DNA of 64,000 nucleotides, from the NCBI GenBank assembly GCA_032433765.1, contig JAVIAB010000047.1, positions 18,388,011 through 18,452,010 on the forward strand, in the 5' to 3' direction. The notes under the pieces were generated by a model. The model saw nothing but the letters and a program-made list of their open reading frames with translations. It did no database searches and was not told where the DNA came from. This document shows, piece by piece, positions 22,272 through 33,490 of the stretch; positions within the stretch are counted from its first letter, which is position 1, and every line of letters starts with the position of its first letter. This DNA is from Megaustenia siamemsis. Lineage: Eukaryota; Mollusca; Gastropoda; Stylommatophora; Ariophantidae. Both the position numbers and the translations under genes were made by a program.

Positions 22272-24264
22272 CTTGATCTTCCTCTTCTACCTTTTAGCTC
22301 CCAGTGGAGCATAGGTCTTCAACAAACACTTTCCAAGTCGTTCTGTTTTTTGCAATTCTTTTAAGGTCATTCCATGTCTTCCCCATCATCTTCATCTCTG
22401 CTTCAATCTGTCTTCTCCAAGAATTCCTTGGTCTTCCTCTTTGTCTTTTCCCCTGGGGATTCCAAAAAAGGGCCTGTTGTGTAATACTCTCATTTGGTTC
22501 CGTAGTGTGTGTCCTATCCATCGCCATCGTCTTCGCTGTATTTCTTTATCCACTGGTATTTGACCGGTACATTTCCATAATTCCACGTTAGTGACTTTGT
22601 CCTGCCATTTCCATCCCTTTATTCTGCGCAAGCATCCATTAATGAAAGTCTGTACCTTCGTGATTGTCAATTTTGTTATTCTCCATGTTTCACAGCCATA
22701 TAATAGAACCGACTTAACATTGGAGTTGAAAATTTGTATTTTTGTATTTAGCCTAATTTCTTTGGATTTCCATATGTTTCCCAGTGCAATGAAAGCTCCT
22801 CTTGCTTTTGATATCCTTATTTTGGTATCGTTTTCTGTTCCTCCCTCTTTATCTATATTACTGCCCAGATATATATAAGATTGTACGTCTAGTAGAGGTA
22901 TTTCTCCTAGTTTTATTTGGTTATTGCCAACTGCATTAATTCTCATAATGTTGGTCTTATCTCTATTAATCTTTAGTCCTAGCTGTTGTGATCTCTCATC
23001 TAATATACTCATTTTATATTGCATCTGTTGGTGGCTGTGTGATAGGAGAGCTATGTCATCAGCAAAGTCTAAATCATCAAGTTGTTTGGTCAGTGACCAC
23101 TGGATCCCATTTTTGTTGTTTTGAGTTATTTTCATAATCCAATCTATGGCCAGTAGAAAGAGAAATGGAGACAGAAGGCATCCTTGCCTTACTCCTGTTC
23201 TTATTTCAAATGCTTCTGTAAGCTGTTCTTCATGCACCACACTACATTTTGTTCCTTCATACATTGTTTTTATCAGGTTAATAAACTTTATGGGGATTCC
23301 ATAATGACTCAGCAACTTCCAAAGCATTCTTCTGTCTAAACTATCAAATGCCTTTTCGTAATCTATGAATCCAATATAAAGTGGGGATTTTAGTTCTAAA
23401 CTTTGTTCAACTATTATACGTAGAGTAGTTATTTGATCAGCACATGATCTGTTCTTCCTAAAACCTGCTTGTTCATCTCTCAAGTGTTTCTCTATAGCCT
23501 CTTTTAGTCTCTCCAGAATGATTCTGCGTAATATTTTTCCTGGCACTGATAGTAGCATAATTCCCCTATAATTTGTGCACTCCTGTAAACTTCCTTTCTT
23601 TGGTAGTTTGATCATATAACCTTCTCTCCAGTCTTTAGGTATTTCTTCCCTCTCCCAAATTTTATCCAATAGATCATGTAACATCTTGGTAGAGGTGATA
23701 ATATCTACTTTGATGGCTTCCGAAGGAATTTTATCTGGTCCTGTGGCTTTACCATCTTTTAATAGTTTGATGGCTTTCATTATTTCTTCTTTGCTTGGTT
23801 TTCCGCAGTTAACGTGTAACTCTTCTTCTGCTGGTAGTATATCTGGGGGATTATTTGAGCCGGGTCTGTTCAAAAGTTCTTCAAAGTGCTCTTTCCATCT
23901 CTCCATTTGTTCCCTTATATTACTAAGCAGATTTCCTTTCTTATCTTTGATAAAGGCATTGATCTGTTTGTATTTTCCACCTAATTTCTTTGTGCTGTTG
24001 TACAGTTCTTTCATATTCCCTTTATTTGCTGCTTCTTCTGCCTCTTTAGCTAATTCATCTATATATTTCCTGTTATCCCTTTTAATGCATCTTCTCACTT
24101 TTTTGTTCACCTCTGTGTAAGCTTCCTGTGTCTTGGCTTTATTACTTCTTGTTTTGCTTTTATTTATGTCTGCTTTCTTGTTCTTTCTTTCTTTAATTTT
24201 ATCCTGGGTCTCTGCTGCCATCCATGCCTTATTCTGGCGTTCTCTTTTCCCCAGTGTTTCTTCG
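22272..24264 (-). mobile_element. LINE-A insertion, 5'-truncated, 2 kb
   Basis: Inserted into composite copy 3. Homology between copies 2 and 3 stops near 22272 and resumes near 24264. The 3' end carries a purine-rich tail (GGTAGAAGAGGAAGATCAAG on the minus strand). The reading frame stays open to the 5' boundary, so truncation removed the endonuclease. Target duplication is short or unclear (possibly TTCTT). Confidence 0.88.
22294..24221 (-). pseudogene. LINE-A reverse transcriptase polyprotein, one frameshift
   Basis: A 609-codon frame (22392-24221) continues, after one frameshift, into a 77-codon frame (22294-22527). RT blocks in order: TGPDKIPSEAI (residues 160-170), NYRGIMLLSVPGKI (217-230), GFIDYEKAFDSLD (first catalytic Asp, 284-296), TGVRQGCLLSPFLF (342-355), LDDLDFADDIALL (FADD, 386-389), YIYLGSNID, SVLLYGCETW and GWKWQDK. 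Comparison with the fragment at 7090-7500 places a one-base deletion near 22498, between the GHTLR and PNESITQQAL blocks. Downstream, the GKRQRGRPRNSWRRQIEAEM end is intact in the other frame. Single lesion, so a young copy. Clade not assigned. Confidence 0.9.
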
Positions 24265-24559
24265 CTGATATATCAGCATATTGTTAATTGTCTAAAGTAT
24301 CAATCATATGCATATTGCCTTGCCAAAAAAATAATGATCATTAAATGTGCACATTCTTTTTGCAAAAGTATATAAGAAAATTTCAATTTCTGAAGAACCA
24401 AACTAAAAGAAATGTATCTTCCTTTCATTTGTGGTTGCAAATTAAAATTATTTATAATTTCTTTAAAAAATTTAAAGTTATCTACCTGTAGTTACTGAAA
24501 TATCAACTAAGAAAACAAGGCTATATAAAGAAGTTGTTCACACGATGGAGTTGTGTTTA

Positions 24560-25694
24560 CAGCATGTATTCAAAATATCCACTGCAGGCATCAAGACAAT
24601 CTGTAACTCAACTCTTCATATTTTCTAAAACCTTCTGGATCTATTTCTCCTAAAATGTTGTCTATATCTGCAATGTCATTTCGTGTATACATATTACTGT
24701 CTTTCGTAATTCTTGCAGTGGCCTATATAGATTTGACTGTGGTGTTGTTTTTATGGGCCAATGGATTTTCCTCAGTCTACTATATTCAGTGCATTCTTGA
24801 AATATGCTGTCCACATGTACATATAGTTGAGGTGCCGATCTTGAATTTTGTATACAGGTGACTGTGGAGTCAATTGTGTCCTGTTCTAATGCGTATAATG
24901 ATAACTTGTTCACATCTATTCATATTATGAAAGGCATCCTGATTTGGGGCATGTTGTCTCTGTTTCTTATGATAGTAGGTAACCGGTGCATCTGGTTATG
25001 TGCCTGTTTCACCTTCATTTGCCAGCTGATTTGCTCTATCGTTTCCTGGTATTCTACAGTGAGTTGGAATCACTGCCGGGCAATCATGTGATGTTTGCAG
25101 AGTTCAGTCAAAAAGGTCTTAAGATGTGGCAATTTTCTGGATTGCAGTGCTTGGAGTACTGATCTTGTATCTGTTAAAAACACTACAGGCTGTGAGCTAA
25201 GATTACTGTTCATGCGTTTTTCTATTGCCAACTTTATTGCTTTGATTTCTGCATCGTAATTGTGACGAATATTTCCCTGTTGCTATTTTATCCATATCAC
25301 TAGCGTTATTTGGGTATTCTATGTATGCACCAGCTCAATCGTTCTTTACTGCATTCTGTACTGACCCATCTGTGTACACGCGAATCCTTAGGTCTTGTGG
25401 GCATTCTTCATCCAAGAAACTGAGAGTTATTGTTTTACGCTGCAGGTTATTCTGTTCATCCTTGTCAGGTATTCCTTTCACTTCTGTCCGTGTTTGTTTT
25501 GACAATACTGATTCCTCTGTTAAGGGAGTCTGTTCTGGTATGGGCAGTAGGGGTTTAACAACTCTTGGTATGCCTGGTGTTTGTCTACAAAAACCTTCTG
25601 GATAATGACTGGTGATATTTGTTGTCTCTGGGTGACGATTTCTGCCTTCAGGCCATTATCTGTCTTCAGAATATTCGATAAACATTTCTTCTCA
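24560..25694 (-). pseudogene. RNase H LINE end, composite copy 3
   Basis: Same order of blocks as the copies at 16440 and 20270, with more decay. A frame at 24662-24913 keeps the ALEQDTIDSTVTC and SAPQLYVHVDSIFQECTEYSR region. RNase H blocks lie near 25070-25370 but are broken. It adjoins the mariner at 25695. Confidence 0.8.
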
Positions 25695-26737
25695 GCTCAC
25701 CCCCACAGATAATAATTAGACGGAGTTAGGTCTGGTAATAATTAGGCGGGGTTAGGTCTGGTGAACGAGCAGGCCAGATTAGAAGTGAAATAATGCGATT
25801 TGCAAATACGCTTTCCTAATAAGCAAGTGATGTTGTTGCGGCTGTGTGTGCTGTTGCCCCATCCTGCCGAAACCGAGCTTCTTTAATTTCCCACTCTGTA
25901 AGGTGGGCTATGAATGATTCCAGCATTAAAGTACGGTAATGTTCTGCGTTGAATTTTGCATTGAAAAAAATGTTTCCCAATTATCCGCATACGACTTTCT
26001 GGACGTAAAGCGGTACTTGGTGTAATTCATGCCGGTTATTTTTACTGCTCTACATACGGTTGTTCTTACTTGTTGGCACAACCGGAGAGATGAAACCGTG
26101 CCTCATCAGTGAAGAAAGTCACGTCAAGAACTTCATCACCTTGTTCAGAGAAAAGGTTCTGAAACCACATGCAGTAGTTCAATCTGGATTCACAATATTT
26201 TACATGTAATTAAGACGATTCAATTAATCTGTAAGGACGATAGTGCAGCTAACACTTCAGAACCTTGTGGACGGTATTCATTGGAAAAGTTTGCATGTTG
26301 AGTCAACCACCTTAAAGATTTATTAGGGCTCATTGTAATTCAGGTTTCCATGTCAAGTTCTGTGTCTTCTGAATTTGAAAGCCCTCCAGATCCGTATGCA
26401 TCTACAACACTATCCGTAGCACGAAACTTGTCAATCAAAGTCATAGCCTCATTGCTGTGGGAGACTTGTGAGCCTGGACATTTCAACACAAATTGTTGAA
26501 TAACTTCTTCAGTATATTTGCTATCATTACCGAAGACGTATTTTTAAAAAATATATCCTGTTTCCAATGTATAACACCATTTACCTTCAGCAATGAAACC
26601 GTGAATACAATAGCGACTTAATGTTTTATGTTTGTGACGGGATTGTGGACACAGAATGTGATGTAAATTTCATCAATTGGTGATTTCATTTCAAGAATAT
26701 TGATCAAGTCACTCCATAGCGACATTATAAACACCCC
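25695..26737 (-). pseudogene. Decayed mariner-type transposase and one terminus
   Basis: Minus-strand Tc1/mariner-like transposase remnant. Near its C-terminal side DGATAHTA (second catalytic Asp block, about 25850) and WPARSPDLTP (third catalytic block, about 25760) are readable. Upstream are NKSLRWLTQHANFS-type sequence and an acidic stretch. The right end is GACATTATAAACACCCC, the same terminus as the MITE at 16688-17027. A short tandem duplication of about 27 bp (25712-25765) breaks the third catalytic block. Many stops. The left terminus is absent, replaced by the junction to the LINE. Confidence 0.85.
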
Positions 26738-27137
26738 ATATTACACTTTATTCTACAAGTTTGATAAATTATTCTGGACTTGATTCTCAGTTTAAAAATA
26801 AAATAAAAAAGAATGATTGTCTCTCACTACTTTAATGCTTGAGATGTAATTGTCTATCTCTCTTTTCACAACATTATTTTAAGTTGCTTTTATTTTTCTT
26901 TTTAGTATTTCTAACTGTTTCTTTATTAATAGTAGGATTTGTAACTGTGTCTCTTTTCATACCAATATTATAATCTACTTTTCACGTTGTGCTTGTATTT
27001 TAAATTGTCTCTCTGGTCATTCTAGGATTTTTAAATGGCTAACTTTTGATGCTAGAAGTATAAACTTTCTCAACTCTCTTAACTCCTTCATTTTAATCTC
27101 GATCTCTATACATTACTGCCAGAAATTTAAACTTTCT

Positions 27138-27279
27138 CGCTCTCTCTCTCTCTCTCTCTCACTCTCTCTCGCTCTCTCTCTCTCTCTCTTCTATCTATAT
27201 CTTAGTGTTTAATATATTAAACTGCATCTCTTTTTTTCGATCTCTCTCTTTCTCTCTCTCTTAATGTTAGGATTTTAAA

Positions 27280-27318
<39 letters not shown>
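27138..27318. repeat. CT microsatellites
   Basis: Two or three CT-rich runs (27138-27190, 27240-27260, 27283-27315) at the right end of composite copy 3. Their complement explains the Arg-Glu open frame on the minus strand. Confidence 0.95.
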
Positions 27319-27359
27319 TGGTACGATTTTAAACTGCCTCTCTTCCTCTCCCGTGACAT

Positions 27360-27785
27360 GAATTTTGCGTGCCCGCGCGATGAGATAGTGCTGCAGTGCC
27401 ACTGGCTCTTGAGTTTAGTAGAACGGTAACAGGCCTCGCCCTTGCCTTGGTACGGGTGTATGATTTGTCTGTTTTCAAGTAAAAATTTGCCACAAGCTGG
27501 ACCGCGGTTGGATCGAGTATCTCACGGAAGTGGTGGCCTGACTTCATTTGTTGGGACAGCGACTATTGTTGTGGCATGCTCACTAATCTTACGTCCACGG
27601 TTTTGTCGCTGACACATAGAGTTATGCTGCTTGTGATGGACGTTACAGTGACTCGGGTGTGTCCATTATGAGCTGCACGCCTTTTGTACAGAGTTCAGCG
27701 CGTTCAATATTACACAGTTTTCTATGCATCAAGTAGCACACCATTTTGAGAGACACACACACAAGTGAAACTTCTAGTAAAGCTA
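27360..27785. other. No feature recognised
   Basis: Somewhat GC-richer sequence beyond the composite repeat. No gene supported. Confidence 0.4.
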
Positions 27786-27787
27786 AC

Positions 27788-28067
27788 AAGTAAAAGTTAT
27801 TGTTCACTTCCCTGCCTTGCTAGGCATGTGTGGAATATGGTGTTAGTGACCATATGTTTCAATGACAACGCAAATTGTTTAGTGAGGTGGTCGGTATCAC
27901 TCCAGGCAGTCTATACTTCCCGGAAAAAAAACATCCGATACCCATTTACAGAGACCGAGTGAAGATTGAAGCCTTGTCTGTCCGAAAATATCCACTTCTG
28001 GAAATCGAACTTAGATCCTTCTAATCAAGCACTGTTTACACTAACCACTCAGCCACCGAGGCTCCAA
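27788..28067 (-). mobile_element. SINE family 2, diverged copy
   Basis: Same order of blocks as the other family-2 SINEs (GGAATATGGTGTTAGTGACC, then CCCGGAAAAAAAACATCCG, then ACTAACCACTCAGCCACCG) but well diverged, with a different tRNA-like head. Probably an older subfamily. Confidence 0.75.
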
Positions 28068-28370
28068 TCTTGTGGCTTAATTAATCTGTGCATGAATGAT
28101 GTTTTAATAGAATAATACTAGTAATTATCGTTATTTTTACCTCACTCAAATTGTCACATTTGACACGTTCTGTTTTGAAATAATTAATTTTTCAACGCCA
28201 AATTTTCTCATTATTTAAGATATATAAATTCGTACAATCAACTTGAATGTACAAAAGACAAAGGTTATGCATTTCTCAAAAGAGACAAATAGCAAATCAG
28301 CTAAAATATCAGTGACAAGGAGTTGTGACAGATCTGTCTGAAAACTATCTCTATGGTATTTTCCCATTAT
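28068..28370. other. No feature recognised
   Basis: AT-rich spacer. Confidence 0.4.
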
Positions 28371-28371
28371 T

Positions 28372-28568
28372 GGAGTCTGCCGGGAGCTGCATCCACTCCT
28401 GCTGCAGACATTCTCTATCAATCTTCTGTTGCATACTTTGAGAGTCGGTCACCAAGACTGCGTGATCCACATTCTGTGTAACCAACCCTGTTATCTCCGC
28501 CGTTGCTGCTTCAATCTCCGTTCTCATGATGGACAACGTAATGATACACTTGCCAGATTTCCTGGTCA
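28372..28568 (-). pseudogene. RNase H fragment of a retroelement
   Basis: A minus-strand frame (28351-28569) with SIMRTEIEAATAEITGLV and DHAVLVTDSQSMQQKID. These are the second and third RNase H blocks (Glu in RTEIEA, Asp in VTDSQ). A close relative lies at 44235-44560 in the same orientation. Truncated on both sides: it stops where a plus-strand LINE-C end begins. Confidence 0.75.
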
Positions 28569-28569
28569 C

Positions 28570-29020
28570 TTTCTCACAGACTACACCAGCACCTTCTCAA
28601 AACTTCACAATCCACACATCACTCCCAAAACAAGGTAAGTCACATACAGACTCATATACAGCATGACACCCACAACAGAAAGAGAAGCTCACATATCAAG
28701 ACAGACAGCCAAGTGCCAACTTTGCAGACGAAACATACAATAAACGGAAGAACACATATTCTACGAATGGAACACAATCATACCATCAAGAACGGCGTTA
28801 CAACTTACACTAGAAACACACAGAAGGTAGACATATACAGATCTATCATGCTCAACACACTGTCAAAAACAACACAAGAATCCTACACTAAAGCGCTAAT
28901 TCTAATATCCGAATATAGAAATTTAATGTGGACCTGTAGATATTCTGGCGTTTTCCAATTGAAAACTTTTAATGCCAACCTTTTTGTACAGTTTTATAAT
29001 CAAAAATAAATGTCCATCTT
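28570..29020 (+). pseudogene. LINE-C 3' end (L1/Tx1-like), decayed
   Basis: Plus-strand C-terminus: DYTSTFSKLHNPHITPK, VTYRLIYSMTP, then a zinc-knuckle-like CQLCRRNIQ followed by EEHIFYE, then RSIMLNTLSKT. The same blocks occur in the copies at 35280-36915, 36915-38170 and 57934-58480. Stops interrupt it. The 3' part (28927-28997) is repeated in inverted orientation at 29186-29256. Confidence 0.8.
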
Positions 29021-29256
29021 TAAAACAACATAATTTAATTTGTGAGAATGAATGAATGAATTTCCAATATTCATTTAGAAAGACACATCTTTCAAGTCTT
29101 TCCTTTCCCTTGTTTGCTACATTTGTTGGTGACAGGCGGAAGGCGCCAGTCATTGGCCAATTTTGCTTTACAGACGCCGACGAGTATAAAACTGTACAAA
29201 CAGGCTGGCATTAAAAGTTTTGAATTGGAAAACGTCAGAATTTCTACAGGTCCACA
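28927..29256. repeat. Inverted repeat, 71-bp arms
   Basis: Left arm 28927-28997 and right arm 29186-29256 are reverse complements with few mismatches (GTGGACCTGTAGA outside, GTACAGTTTTAT inside). The left arm belongs to the 3' end of a LINE-C copy, so the structure may be a folded-back LINE end and not a MITE. No clear target duplication was found. Confidence 0.8.
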
Positions 29257-30329
29257 CTAATTGTAAAAGTCAAATAGATTTCATCCTAGCGAGAACACAA
29301 AGGAAATGGAAAATCAGAGACAGCAGAGCGGTACCTAACATCACAAATCATACAGACCATAAAATGGTGCTAATAACCATCCAGAAAGCAAAACAAGACA
29401 ACAAGAACCAATTGAAAACAAGAAAACAATCCGAAAGGACAATAAAATTAAGCCAACTTAAAACAGAAGACAAAAAGAAAGAAATAGAAAAACAACTAGA
29501 AAGCCAATCTAACAACTACCACAACAAATAACTGCAGTAGATAACGAGTGGCTCATATAAAAAAAATCATTGACGAAAATAGCAACCACAATATGCGGAA
29601 CGAAGCAAAGGAAGAAGGAGGGAAAGATGAGCACTCTATGGTGGAATGATATAGTCAAGAACGCCATAAAAAGAAAGAAAAAAACTATACAAAATCTGGC
29701 TAAAAATTAAAAAGCCAAGCGATTATGATATATACACAACAGAAAGAAGAGAAGTGAAGAAATTAATCAAAGAAGAAAAACATAAAGCATGAACACAATT
29801 TGGAGAAATGATTAGTAACAATCACAAATCAGCATCCAGAGATATAGAACAATTAAAGCCATAAGACAAAAGAAAGACAATTATGACCCAACTGAAATCA
29901 TCAATGATAAACGACGCCAAGCAATAACAAACAAAGAGTAAATCTTAACGAGATGGAAAGAATATTTCGAAGAGCTCTTGTATGTAGAAACAACGAGTCC
30001 AAAAACACACAAAAAGCAACTAATAGTTGGCGATAAAGAACCAAATATACTAATGAAAGAAATAGAAGAAACATTACGACTAGCACCAAGAAACAAAGCC
30101 CCGGAATCGATAACATCCCAGTAGAAATGCTAACAGCAGCGGGAGAGGCAGGATGTAAATGGCTACACAGAATATTCAACGCTGCATGGATACAACAGCA
30201 AGTCCCAGACGACTGGATACAGTCCATTATATTACCAGTATGGAAAAAGAAGGGCAGCAGAAGACACTGCAACCAATATAGAGGAATATCACTATTAAGC
30301 CACACAGGGAAGTTATATGCCATGATAGT
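29257..30329 (+). pseudogene. LINE-E 5' half: endonuclease end and start of RT
   Basis: Begins with the C-terminal endonuclease block (SQIDFILARTQRKWK and NITNHTDHKMV, with the catalytic His-containing end of an APE-type nuclease). A lysine-rich linker with several stops follows, then RT finger blocks (GIDNIPVEMLTAAGEAG, WIQSIILPVWKKKGSRR, NQYRGISLLSHTGKLY). The frame breaks where another LINE is inserted (30330-30793) and resumes afterwards. Confidence 0.82.
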
Positions 30330-30793
30330 TTTAAAATGAGAAAGAGAGTTCACCGGTGCTATATAGAACCAATTCTGACCAATGGAAGCGAATCATGGAC
30401 AGTAGACAAACAAATGAAAAGACGGTTAGAGGCCACAGAGATGGGATTTCTCAGAAGAATGTTGAAAGTTCCCTGGACAGATAAAAAGACCAATGAAGAA
30501 GTTCTCAAAGAGGCCAACACAAAAAGGGAGCTCTTAAAAAACATCAGAAAGAAGCAATCAACATTTTTCGGGCACATCATGAGAAAAGGAAAGTTGGAAT
30601 ACTTGGTTACAACTGGCAAAATAAAAGGAAAGAGAGATCGCGGACGACAAAGAGAGAAAATACTGGATAGCTTGGTGTCATGGCATGGAATACAGTCAAC
30701 AACAGAACTGATACGATGCACCGTAGATAGAAGATTGTGGAGGGACATGATCGCCTACGCCAACCGGCAGGGTACATGATGATGATGATGAGT
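30330..30793 (+). mobile_element. LINE-B 3' end inserted inside LINE-E
   Basis: Interrupts the LINE-E RT between KLYAMIVLK and LRPIIDPQLSDAQ. It is open for 147 codons (30336-30779): YIEPILTNGSESWTVDKQM, then RRMLKVPWTDKKTNEEV, then RQREKILDSL and DRRLWRDMIAYANRQGT, and it ends in a (GAT)n tail. Imperfect flanking words AGTTTTAAAA and AGTTGAAAAA may be the target duplication. 5'-truncated, without the catalytic part of RT. Confidence 0.88.
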
Positions 30794-32380
30794 TGAAAAA
30801 AAATTGAGACCAATTATAGACCCACAACTAAGTGATGCTCAGATGGGCTTCAGGAGGAACAGAGGTTGCACAGATGCCCTATTTATCATAAAACAACTAG
30901 CGGAGAAAATAGAGCATAATAAAACACTACATACAGCTTTTATTGACCAAGAAAAGGCGTTCGATAGGGTGGACAGGGAACAACTATGGTCCATACTGCC
31001 CTTGTACGGAGTGAGTCACCACCTAGTAATGTAAGAACCTCTATGAAAGTAGTCGCACTACAGTAAGATCTTCAGCAGGCTACTCTAAACATTTCAGCAC
31101 TAACTCCGGAGTAAGACAAGGCTACGTGCTTTCCCCCTTACTTTTCATCACATACATGGACAATATATGCAAATTAGCATGCCTAATCAAAGGAAATATA
31201 CCAACACGGATGATAACAAGCGATAACACAAAAGAGAACGAAATATACGTACCAGAAAACAGAAGAGAGGAAGAATTAAATGAAATACTATTTGCAGACG
31301 ACCAAGTTCTGATACATGAAACAACTGAGGACCTACAAGAACATATCAACAGGCTAAACATCACTTGTAAACAATACAACATGAAGATCAACATAAGCAA
31401 AACCGAAGTAATGGCAATAGCGAGAAAGAAAGAAAAACTAAACATCATAATAGATAATACATCTTTGAAGCAAGTTGACAATTTTAAATATCTGGGTAGC
31501 ACGTTAATACAAGACAATAACCAAGAGACCGAGATAGATATAAGGTGTAACAAAGCAAGCCAAGTTATAGGCCAAGTATCAACACTATTGAAAAACAAAG
31601 CAATAACTACGGAAGCAAAAAGGGCAATATACAAATCAATTTTTCTACCAACGCTGTGCTATCAGTGCCAGAATTGGACGCTGGACTCTGGAACAATAAG
31701 AAAGATAATGACCACCGAAATGAAATGTGTCAGAAGAATGACAGGAAACAGCTTAAGGGACAGAGTAAGAAACACTGACCTGAGGAAGAAACTCGAAATT
31801 GAACCAGCCATCGAATACATAAAGAAACAACAGATAAATTGGTTCGGCCACATAACAAGACAAAAAGAACTAACAATGAATCAAAGAGCCATAAACAAAC
31901 ACTACGAAAACGCCAGATTAAGAGGAAGACCGATAAAGAGATGGATAAAGGGAATACTAGAGTCACTAGGAGGGATAACATCAGAAGAGGCCAACAAAAG
32001 AGCAAAGAATCGCAGATTGTTTCTCCCCTCGACGCCAACGGCAGCATAGGAAGGATAGAGGAAGAAGTAGAAGACGCCGACGAGACGTCACACCTCCCAA
32101 AATAAACTGTGACATCACACCTCCCAAAATAAACTGTGACATCACACCTCCCAAAACAAACTGAGATGTCGGGGTGCTTTTGTCTTCATTGTCGCCTCTG
32201 GTGCTCCTGGAAGTTCTTGGTCGTGTGATGTCATATCTTATTGACCTCTTAATTACATCTAAAATATGTGTAACATCTTTCACTCCCATTATTGAATCAT
32301 ATCAATGTCATTTTTATGTACTGTGATGATTTTGAATTTGAAAATGAAATAAAGGTTATTATTTAAAAAAAAAACATATT
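30794..32380 (+). pseudogene. LINE-E 3' half: RT and C-terminus
   Basis: RT resumes at 30800 with MGFRRNRGCTDALF and TAFIDQEKAFDRVDREQL (first catalytic Asp). It breaks near 31030 and continues as an open 307-codon frame at 31126-32049: SPLLFITYMDNICK, FADDQVLIHE (residues 56-59 are FADD), VDNFKYLGSTLIQD, IFLPTLCYQCQNWTLD and QQINWFGHITRQ. Downstream, an AATAAA at about 32350 precedes a ten-A run (32365-32374). This may be the end of the element's 3' untranslated region or unrelated. With 29257-30329 this is the longest LINE copy in the window. Confidence 0.85.
32085..32165. repeat. 27-bp tandem repeat, three units
   Basis: Three units of TCACACCTCCCAAAATAAAC plus TGTGACA, directly after the LINE-E coding end. 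Confidence 0.92.
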
Positions 32381-33260
32381 GTGCTACATAAATCTAAAAG
32401 TCACATACGTTTACACACACAAAAGTGAAGCCGTACAGACGTGATAATTGTGTTGACAGCTTTACACATTTAAGTCACTTAAAATCACCGATGTTTACAC
32501 AAACACGAGAATCTATAAATATCGCTTTTTGTTGTAAACTAGTGGGACAATTTATCCACTCCCAGATAAAAGTTGAGAGCTATATTTGGGGTTTTCTCAC
32601 TTTCATACCATGCATGAAAATAGACGGACACATACATGAAAGAAACAATAAGGTAATACATAATATATACATAAATAAATACATACAATAAGGTAATAAG
32701 GTTTACAGCAGGTTTTAACGTTCAAAAGCATGTGAGAACACATTCGTGAGACGATTATTATGCCGTACAGAGCGTTGGGGCGGTTAGTATGTGTGCTGTA
32801 TGCGTCTCCCTCGACATCGTTCCTTGAGAGGAAGCAGTTGAAATCTTCCACTAAGGATGGTCTTCTGTCCCGTGTATTTCCTCGTTAATAGGAGGGGAAG
32901 AGGTCCTCATAGAATTGTGGTTGTTGTGCCGGCACTGGTGTTGAGTGGATGTTGACCATGGTGCATCGTTGTCCGACGTCTTTTATTTGGATGATGGTCG
33001 TTCTGTAACAGCATAGCGACATAAATTAATGGTATAACAGTAACGGAGTCAGCTGAGAATGGAATTTTCCTAAAGCATGGGAAAGCTGTTAATAGAGCAG
33101 TACGTGACTAGTGACACGTAGAGAATAGGTCGACAACAGGCACACTAAATCCGTGAGATTATCGAGGCCAAAAGTTCAAGGTAGAGTTGTCTGGAGACTT
33201 CGAAGTTTGGGCAAAGATGAGTAGTGACGTGTTGTTTTTGTAAATTAGAGACAAATATAA
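32381..33260. other. No feature recognised
   Basis: No supportable gene. Short frames at 32425-32851 lie on both strands without motifs. Confidence 0.4.
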
Positions 33261-33269
33261 ATCAGCGTG

Positions 33270-33490
33270 TCGAATTTTGATTGGTTGAGCGGGGGAGCTT
33301 GGGAGAATGAAACTGGAGTATTTAAACTTAAGCACATAGGATTTACAGAATTTAGACCAGATCTAGAAAGAGTTTAGAGGTCTACGATCGAATATAGATA
33401 TTTACCTAGAACTTTGTTTTCTCAAAACTGTTGTTGTTTCACTTGGGAATACACACCATGCCACCCGAGGTCTCGAGTAAAGGAGCCAAG
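33270..33490 (+). pseudogene. Possible histone H2B promoter and first codons
   Basis: An ATG at 33461 opens MPPEVSSKGAK and then a TAA. Mollusc and other invertebrate H2B proteins typically start in nearly this way (Met-Pro-Pro, then Ser-Gly/Ser-Lys-Gly-Ala-Lys-Lys). Upstream are ATTGGTTGAG (inverted CCAAT box, about 33280), a TATTTAAA element (about 33318) and an unusually GC-neutral leader, as in a histone promoter. After the 11 codons the sequence no longer resembles a histone, and no 3' stem-loop was found. The string CAAGTAAGTG at the stop also resembles a splice donor. A short motif, so moderate-to-low confidence. Confidence 0.45.

Larger units (their letters stand above)
15636..27350. 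repeat. Three-copy tandem composite repeat
   Basis: The word GTGACATGAATT, followed by a shared T/C-rich lead-in, opens each copy: about 15640, 19405 and 21815. A fourth occurrence near 27353 marks the right edge, where homology stops. Each copy carries, left to right, an AT-rich block, a minus-strand RNase H LINE end, mariner sequence or a stub, and a block with short TTTTAAACT-type words ending in a CT microsatellite. Copies measure about 3.8, 2.4 and 5.5 kb; the differences are explained by copy-specific insertions and deletions listed separately. A tandem multiplication followed by independent decay is the simplest reading. Confidence 0.85.

Noticed and set aside
28927..29256. A MITE
   Set aside because: No target duplication was found and the left arm is part of a LINE-C end, so it is listed as an inverted repeat only.
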